From: UBA3871 sp002392265
Lineage (GTDB): Bacteria > Bacillota > Clostridia > Peptostreptococcales > Anaerovoracaceae
NCBI GenBank assembly: GCA_946614255.1
Contig: CAMOGS010000011.1
Coordinates: forward strand, 1-11,103
Direction of reading: 5' to 3'
DNA length: 11,103 nucleotides
In this document: positions 6,542 to 11,103 of the stretch, one piece after another
How the letters are laid out: the number at the start of each line of letters is the position of its first letter
Numbering within the stretch: the stretch's first letter is position 1
Translations under genes and position numbers: made by a program
The notes under the pieces: generated by a model
What the model saw: only the letters and a program-made list of their open reading frames with translations
Told to the model about the DNA's origin: nothing
Database searches by the model: none

Positions 6542-7627
6542 CTAAAGGAGTGGTTCCAGCTTCTTTGCCGTGCTGTCCATAGCGCTTTGCGTCATCATCG
6601 CAAAGTTGAGGAAGATTTCGGCAAAGCTCGAATAGTCCTGACCCTGTGCTGCAAGGCACATCATGTTCTCCATTACGAGCAGATAGTGTTCGCTGAACTC
6701 GGCAAACTCGCACATGCTCTCAAGCGCATCTGCCTCCTCATCCGTCAGTGAAGAGTCGTTTGCGGCAGATTTCGCATAGCTTTTAACATCTCTGTTGTAC
6801 TGCTCCGCAAGGATGTATTTCTGCGAAATCTCTGTCGCAAGCAGATTCAGCTCCTCAGGAGTCGAGCTCGAAATCAGCAGAATCAGTTCTGTCGCTTCGT
6901 CGTAGAGCTTTGCCTGCTGCTCGTAAAACTCCGCAATCCTTTCAGCACGCTCGTCTTTTTTAACATCCTTTTCAGGTTCAGGTGCCGGAACATCGCGAGA
7001 TCCCAGAATCACTGTTTTGGTTGCTCCGTCCCAGCTGATATTTTCACCGAGGAAGGTGCCGAGTGCAGAAATCGGAAGGTATGTCGTCCCGCCCACATTA
7101 ATAGGGTACTGGGCATTGCCTTCACTGTCGGCAAATGTCACCGCCTCAAAATCCTTCATTATGTAAATGCTGTCCTTTATGTAAGCCTTTGCAATGCTCT
7201 GCGTGCCCAGAGCCGCATTGCTGACTGTCTTCACGAAAGGCGAATTCGCCGGCTTTACTATGGACTTGCTCGGGTGGCTCAATGTCATGCCAATGTAGAT
7301 GGTGTTTGCTGCGCCGACCCATTCAACTTCCTCGCCGAGGATTCCGCATATCGCGCGAAGAGGCAGATATGTTCTGCTTTGGAAGAATACAGGATACACC
7401 TGTGCTCCGTTCTCGTTAAAGAAGTTCAAAATTTCCCCGTTTCGCACTATTGTGACATCAGGCTTTATGTAAGCCAGCTGCGGCGCAGATGCGGAGCCCG
7501 CATAAGCTTCCTGCAAGGCCACCGTCCCGGCAGCGCCAAAAATCAGCGCAAACGCCAAGATGCACGCCAGTGCCCGTTTGAATACAAATTTAGTTCTGTT
7601 TTCCTTTCCTGCTGTAATTCCTGTCAT
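6542..7627 (-). CDS. Secreted stalk-domain (copper amine oxidase N-like) protein
   Basis: A 361-residue exported protein. The N-terminus is a basic stretch (KFVFKRAL), a hydrophobic core (about 20-38) and a likely cleavage after AYA near residue 43, leaving GSASAPQ. Two tandem copy-type repeats follow, typical of the Cu_amine_oxidN1/stalk fold: about 56-112 with QSRTYLPLRAICGILGEEVEW, and about 152-208 with GGTTYLPISALGTFLGENISW ending in TKTVILG. The repeats carry the family hallmark (T)YLPLRA...LG...W and have no oxidase active site. Residues about 209-228 form a Pro/Glu/Lys linker. The C-terminal 130 residues are predicted helical and not recognised. It is the first gene of the minus-strand run, behind the promoter at 7685-7713. 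AGGAG lies about 12 bases before the ATG, longer than ideal, but no better start is present. Such proteins usually sit at the cell wall; the partner is unknown. Confidence 0.85.
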   Translation of the reverse strand: MTGITAGKENRTKFVFKRALACILAFALIFGAAGTVALQEAYAGSASAPQLAYIKPDVTIVRNGEILNFFNENGAQVYPVFFQSRTYLPLRAICGILGEEVEWVGAANTIYIGMTLSHPSKSIVKPANSPFVKTVSNAALGTQSIAKAYIKDSIYIMKDFEAVTFADSEGNAQYPINVGGTTYLPISALGTFLGENISWDGATKTVILGSRDVPAPEPEKDVKKDERAERIAEFYEQQAKLYDEATELILLISSSTPEELNLLATEISQKYILAEQYNRDVKSYAKSAANDSSLTDEEADALESMCEFAEFSEHYLLVMENMMCLAAQGQDYSSFAEIFLNFAMMTQSAMDSTAKKLEPLL

Positions 7628-7652
7628 ATTAATTCTAATCTCCTATTATTCC

Positions 7653-7667
7653 AAAGTTCCCAACTTT
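7653..7667. promoter_or_regulatory. Possible operator or leader palindrome
   Basis: AAAGTT-CCC-AACTTT, a perfect 6-bp dyad with a 3-base centre. It lies just downstream of the predicted transcription start of the stalk-gene promoter and upstream of its ribosome binding site. The position fits a repressor site, but a dyad this short could be chance. Confidence 0.35.
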
Positions 7668-7684
7668 AGTTTATACCACTTTGT

Positions 7685-7713
7685 ATTATACCAAATTGCA
7701 ACTATTCGGGCAA
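7685..7713 (-). promoter_or_regulatory. Sigma-A-type promoter of the stalk-protein operon
   Basis: On the minus strand TTGCCC (7708-7713), a 17-base spacer and a perfect TATAAT (7685-7690). Transcription would start near 7678 and run into the stalk-domain gene at 7627. It lies just past the tolC terminator, so the two units look independent. Confidence 0.7.
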
Positions 7714-7725
7714 TATTCGGATTAC

Positions 7726-7770
7726 AAAAAATAGGGCTAAATTGGACAGTAATGCCAATTTAGCCCTATT
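7726..7770 (-). terminator. Intrinsic terminator of the tolC-family gene
   Basis: Perfect 16-bp stem: AATAGGGCTAAATTGG (7730-7745) against CCAATTTAGCCCTATT (7755-7770) with a 9-base loop. On the minus strand the stem runs into TTTTTTG (about 7731-7725). It lies 61 bases beyond the tolC stop codon. There is no T run on the plus-strand side, so it acts for minus-strand transcripts. Confidence 0.92.
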
Positions 7771-7831
7771 CATTGTCTGCTTTTCAATTACTTTGCGGTT
7801 GCTTTGCGGCTTACGCGCAGCCAGTCAGGCT

Positions 7832-9064
7832 CTAGATGCCTGCAGTATTTGTGCCTACGTCAATCGACATGTTGAACTTTTCAACTGCGAGAGCATAGCT
7901 GAGGCGAGCCGATTCCTCCGAAAGAAGTGATGACTCGTAAAGCATGCGAACCTGCTGAACAACGTTGTATGTAACCAGCCCGCTGTTATACTGAAGCTGT
8001 GTCAGGCGGAGTGTTTCCTTTGCGTTTGCCACGCTCTTTGCGCTTGTCTGAAGTGCATCATAGAGCTGGTGCATATTGTCGTACTGAGTGCGGATGTCCT
8101 GCTCCACAGTGGCCGGAACCATTTCACAGCTCGACTTGGAGCCCAGATACTTTGCCTTTGCCTGCAGATACTTTGCAGAAGTGCTCGGATAAGCCGTGTA
8201 GGATGAGAATGCCCTTTCGGCTGCATCGAGCGCATACTCGGCTTCGCGGATTTCATTGCGGTTTTCGAGCGCCTTTGCGATTGCATCGTCCAGCGTTATT
8301 GAAGGAAGCGTCGGAACCGCAATACTGTCGGTTAAGTTTACCGGCTGCATCAGCTCATATCCGAAGAGCATGTTAAAGCCCATGCGCGCCTGTTTTACGC
8401 TGTTTTCGGTGGAAGTCAGCTTGTCCTTTGCTTCCGCAAGGTCGAGCTCTGCCTTCAGGAGATCAACCTTTGAAACCGTTCCGAGCGAATACTTTTTCTG
8501 TGTCTGGTTGTATATTGTCTGCGCCAGGTCGTAGCTTTCACGAACCGTTGCAAGGCCTTCCTCTGCCGACTTTAATGTGTAGTACATTTCTGTGGATTTG
8601 AGGCTCAGCGCATTGTGGCGCGCCTTGTCATTCGGCTCGAGAATTGACTGAGCATATTTCTTTAATCTTTCTGTGTCGGTTTTTGTCGCGCCCGAAATCT
8701 GAGATCTGTACTCGTCAGCGAGGGCTGTGATTGCAGCAGCCGATGCTGGATTCCCCATCTGGCTCAGCTGAAGTGCCGCCTGATTCATCTGATTGATGCT
8801 CTGCTGCGCATCCCTGATTTCCCTGAGGCCCTCGGAAGCCGATGTGATTACGATTTTATCGCCCATCTTTCCGAGCTCCAAAAGCTGGCCCTGAATGCCT
8901 TTTAACATCATCTCGTTTGCCTCGGCAAGCGAAACGTTAATCGGAGCAAGCGCCGTCTTTGCATCCGCTGTAGTCGCCGAAGCAGTGTCCGCATAGGCCG
9001 CAAGCGGAGTTACCATCAATGTCGCGATTGTTACCGCCAAACATAAAAATCTTCTCTTTTTCAT
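7832..9064 (-). CDS. TolC-family (outer membrane efflux-type) protein
   Basis: A 410-residue exported, mostly helical protein. The signal peptide MKKRRF plus hydrophobic stretch ends in LAAYA with likely cleavage before Asp26. The mature protein shows the twofold OEP repeat of the TolC family. Repeat one (about 43-235) ends in KKYSLGTVSKVDLLKAELDLAE and NMLFGYEL. Repeat two (about 256-402) opens with ITLDDAIAKALENRNEI and ends in QLQYNSGLVTYNVVQQ plus ALAVEKFNMSID. Long coiled-coil stretches lie between. In Gram-negative cells TolC proteins form trimeric exit ducts with an RND or ABC pump; TolC-like proteins also occur in Clostridia, where their role is unclear. No pump or adaptor gene is next to it. 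It is monocistronic: own promoter at 9128-9155, AAAGGA about 9 bases before the ATG, terminator at 7726-7770. Family is sure; role is not. Confidence 0.9.
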   Translation of the reverse strand: MKKRRFLCLAVTIATLMVTPLAAYADTASATTADAKTALAPINVSLAEANEMMLKGIQGQLLELGKMGDKIVITSASEGLREIRDAQQSINQMNQAALQLSQMGNPASAAAITALADEYRSQISGATKTDTERLKKYAQSILEPNDKARHNALSLKSTEMYYTLKSAEEGLATVRESYDLAQTIYNQTQKKYSLGTVSKVDLLKAELDLAEAKDKLTSTENSVKQARMGFNMLFGYELMQPVNLTDSIAVPTLPSITLDDAIAKALENRNEIREAEYALDAAERAFSSYTAYPSTSAKYLQAKAKYLGSKSSCEMVPATVEQDIRTQYDNMHQLYDALQTSAKSVANAKETLRLTQLQYNSGLVTYNVVQQVRMLYESSLLSEESARLSYALAVEKFNMSIDVGTNTAGI

Positions 9065-9101
9065 ATCTCTTTTCCTTTCTTTTTGTTACCCTTTTTGTGC
9101 C

Positions 9102-9113
9102 GACCCGCGGGTC
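9102..9113. promoter_or_regulatory. Perfect palindrome in the tolC leader
   Basis: GACCCGCGGGTC, a perfect 12-bp palindrome, GC-rich in an otherwise AT-rich leader. It lies about 8-19 bases downstream of the predicted tolC transcription start and 37 bases upstream of the start codon. It could be a repressor operator or an mRNA hairpin. No regulator gene is adjacent. Confidence 0.5.
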
Positions 9114-9127
9114 AGCCCGACAAATAC

Positions 9128-9155
9128 ATTATACCACTGATTTCCCATCGGTCAA
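9128..9155 (-). promoter_or_regulatory. Sigma-A-type promoter of the tolC-family gene
   Basis: On the minus strand TTGACC (9150-9155), a 16-base spacer and TATAAT (9128-9133), with transcription starting near 9121. The repeat element begins 4 bases upstream of the -35 box. Confidence 0.8.
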
Positions 9156-9158
9156 CCA

Positions 9159-9254
9159 GCGAATTTGGGGACAGGCACCAAATTCGCCTTTTTTCTAAAA
9201 TGGGGACAGGCACCAAATTCGCCAAAAGGCTAATTTGGTGCCTGTCCCCATTTT
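9159..9254. repeat. GGGGACAGGCACC inverted-repeat element, copy 3 (composite)
   Basis: One single half-unit followed by a complete hairpin. The half-unit (core GGGGACAGGCACC at 9167-9179) has its own 10-bp dyad, GCGAATTTGG (9159-9168) with CCAAATTCGC (9178-9187), followed by TTTTTT (9189-9194). The second core starts at 9202, a 35-base period, and its arm 9197-9219 pairs perfectly over 23 bp with 9232-9254. Inside that, GCC (9221-9223) and GGC (9228-9230) close an AAAA loop. The cluster fills the interval between the two divergent promoters, ending 3 bases before the -35 box of the rightward gene. Confidence 0.92.
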
Positions 9255-9257
9255 GGA

Positions 9258-9286
9258 TTTACAACAAACCCTGAATGTGCTAAAAT
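9258..9286 (+). promoter_or_regulatory. Sigma-A-type promoter of the O-antigen-ligase-like gene
   Basis: TTTACA (9258-9263), a 17-base spacer and TAAAAT (9281-9286). Each hexamer differs from consensus by one base. Transcription would start near 9293, giving a leader of about 29 bases with the ribosome binding site GGAGGT at 9308-9313. Confidence 0.75.
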
Positions 9287-9321
9287 AACTATGTATGTAA
9301 CAAAAACGGAGGTAAGCCGAT

Positions 9322-11076
9322 ATGGCGAATAAAAAAAATCCAAAAGATATAAAGGTGGCGCAGTCCGCACCGGCCGTAAAGCCTGAAAAACAGCAGGCAG
9401 AAAGCAAAGGCTATCTGTGGTCGATGTCCTATGCGCCTTCAATCAACGAAGATATTCACTGGTTCCAGATGATTCCGATGATTATCTTTGGGGCAATCAC
9501 AATCATGCTGGTACACATGTACAGCTACACCCGCCCGATGTCCCAGTTCTACTGGTCCGGCGGCAGCGACAGCCAGAGTGACTTCTTCTCACACTGCAAG
9601 CTCGTCTGCATCATGATTTGTGCATGCCTGGCAATTGCATTTATGGGATACCGCTTTGTAACTCAGAGCTTTGCAATAAAGAAAAGCTTTGTATATATTC
9701 CGATGGCTGTTTATTCGGCCTTTGTAATCATATCCTATGCGCTTTCGGACTACAAGGAATTCGCATGGTGGGGATATGTTGACCGTTTCGAAGGCACCGC
9801 ATCGCTTCTCGCTTATATGCTGATGCTGTTTATGGTCATCAATTATGTCAATACGGAAAAGAATGTAAAGTGGCTGCTCTATCCGATATTTATTTCGAGC
9901 ACTATCCTCGGCATCCTCGGTATCACGCAGGCTGCCGACCACGACTTTTTCAGAACAGCACTCGGTCAAAAGCTGATTACACCTAACATCCTGACCGAAA
10001 GCGGTCAGATGCTGAATGAGCTCATCGATGATGCCGCATCCAGAGGCGAACAGATACTGAGCTTCACATTCCAGGATCGTCAGATTTACCAAACCGTTTA
10101 CAACATCAACTATGTATCGTTCTACCTGACACTGCTGATCCCAATTGTGGGACTGCTCTTTATCCGCAGCATTGAACGAATAAAAGAAGACGCTAAATGG
10201 AAGCCTCTCGTTTGGGGCGCACTCTTTGCACTGCTCCTGTTCAACCTGATCGGAGCTGCTTCATCCGGTGGTTTCTTCGGTATGGCAGTCGTAGTTCTGC
10301 TCGCATTCATAGTTCTCAACAAAAAGATTCTCCGCTGGTGGAAGCCTGTAATCGTACTGCTTCTGATTACGGCCTGCATCGGAGCAATCACCGTAGAGCG
10401 CTGGACTGCAGAGCTAGGTGGGCTTTTCAGAGGTCTTACAACTGAAGTTTCGGCAGCAGATGAAGTAATAGATGAACATCACCTCGACTATTTCGACACC
10501 GACGGCTACAATATTCACATCGGAATGGACGGCCAGACCTTTGACATCGTTGTTCCCGAAAACGGCGGCGGCGTTTACTGCGCTGATGCAGCCGGCAACG
10601 AAATGACCCTCATTCCTACCGACCAAGCAGGCCGCTATACATTTGCCGACCCTGCATTTACAAACTGCACATTCACGCTCGCCATGGACCAGAACAATTC
10701 AATATACGCCATTTTCTCGGCTGACAACAACGAGCACGACTGGAACTTCAAGCTCACGGAAAACGGTGCATACTACTTAAACGGACTCGGAGCCCTCGTG
10801 GACCTTGATCCGATTCCTGCAATAGGCTTCAAAAACAACCCTGAGTTCGGTTCGGGCCGTGGATATATCTGGTCCAGAACCTTCCCTATGATGAAGGAAA
10901 CAACCCTGATTGGTCACGGTGCGGATACATACTGCATCTACTTCCCGCACAACGACTATGTGGGCAAATATAACTCCGGCACTTTTACAAGAGCAATCGA
11001 CATCATCGTCGACAAGCCGCACTGCATGTATATGGGCGCATGGGTTGGTACAGGCGGAATCTCCGTTCTCGCCCTG
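9322..11076 (+). CDS. O-antigen ligase/polymerase-like membrane protein (3' partial)
   Basis: Polytopic membrane protein of the O-antigen ligase/Wzy_C type, expected to polymerise or attach lipid-linked glycans outside the membrane. The start is well supported: GGAGGT at 9308-9313, 8 bases before the ATG. 585 authentic codons are present; the frame stays open to the window end, but the last nine codons include adapter sequence. Hydrophobic segments lie at about residues 48-68, 93-112, 122-141, 158-175, 184-204, 263-282, 295-313, 317-333 and 341-358. A hydrophilic, beta-looking extracytoplasmic insert spans about 362-508. The ligase-type region follows: GRGYIWSRTFPMMKET (about 512-526), LIGHGADTY (529-537), FPHNDYVGKYNSG (541-553) and DKPHCMYMGAWVGTGGISVL (564-583). 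Homologues as I recall them read PHN where this has PHC. The gene diverges from tolC. A ligase/polymerase role is likely; the acceptor glycan is unknown. Confidence 0.85.
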
Positions 11077-11077
11077 C

Positions 11078-11103
11078 AGATCGGAAGAGCGTCGTGTAGG
11101 GAA
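11078..11103. other. Illumina adapter sequence at contig end
   Basis: The last 26 bases begin AGATCGGAAGAGC and continue GTCGTGTAGGGAA. This is the standard Illumina TruSeq adapter read-through sequence, not genomic DNA. The final residues of the open reading frame (IGRASCRE) are therefore an artefact, and the true sequence stops at about 11077. Confidence 0.97.

Noticed and set aside
7274..7930. Plus-strand frames over the stalk gene, promoter region and tolC end
   Set aside because: They cross a promoter and a terminator of the opposite strand, have no ribosome binding site and no family features.
19..9254. CRISPR array
   Set aside because: The repeats are few, far apart and in inverted pairs. 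There are no regular unique spacers and no cas genes.
9589..10092. Minus-strand open frame of 167 codons
   Set aside because: It lies antisense inside the ligase-like gene, which has a strong promoter, ribosome binding site and recognisable motifs. The antisense product has low-complexity Cys/His-rich text and no family resemblance.

Overview
The window looks like chromosomal DNA of an anaerobic member of the Bacillota, probably class Clostridia. This rests on the mix of families rather than on any marker gene: a clostridial-type lipoprotein, a copper-amine-oxidase-N-like stalk-domain protein, a short Gram-positive-type glucose-6-phosphate isomerase, and a large O-antigen-ligase-like membrane protein with an extracytoplasmic insert. 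Base composition is mid-range. No RNA gene, CRISPR array, phage gene or transposase was seen. The right edge is a contig end: the last 26 bases match an Illumina adapter, so reliable sequence stops at 11077.

Layout, right to left on the minus strand. A TolC-family gene (7832-9064) has its own promoter and a strong intrinsic terminator (7726-7770). Next comes a second promoter (7685-7713) heading a close-packed six-gene minus-strand run: secreted stalk-domain protein (6542-7627), degenerate trypsin-like protein (5678-6517), membrane nucleotide-sugar 4,6-dehydratase of the CapD/WbpM/PglF type (3760-5646), galE (2645-3679), pgi (1305-2624) and an acidic lipoprotein (97-1242). Gaps are about 20 to 80 bases, so one operon is plausible. 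On the plus strand, diverging from tolC, a polytopic O-antigen-ligase/polymerase-like gene starts at 9322 with a good promoter and ribosome binding site and runs off the end.

How the genes fit together (inference). Pgi links glucose-6-P and fructose-6-P, the branch point to UDP-GlcNAc. GalE interconverts UDP-glucose and UDP-galactose. The dehydratase starts conversion of UDP-GlcNAc-type sugars into deoxy-amino sugars. The ligase/polymerase-like protein would assemble or attach the glycan outside the membrane. With the lipoprotein, stalk protein and TolC-like protein this reads as a cell-envelope glycan region.

The most unusual feature is a family of inverted-repeat elements built on GGGGACAGGCACC, found only between genes: at 19-97, 3696-3759 and 9159-9254. 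Their outer stems differ in sequence but stay complementary. Two copies sit exactly against stop codons, and the third fills the space between two divergent promoters. The second notable item is a cytosolic trypsin-fold protein in which all three catalytic positions appear to be replaced.
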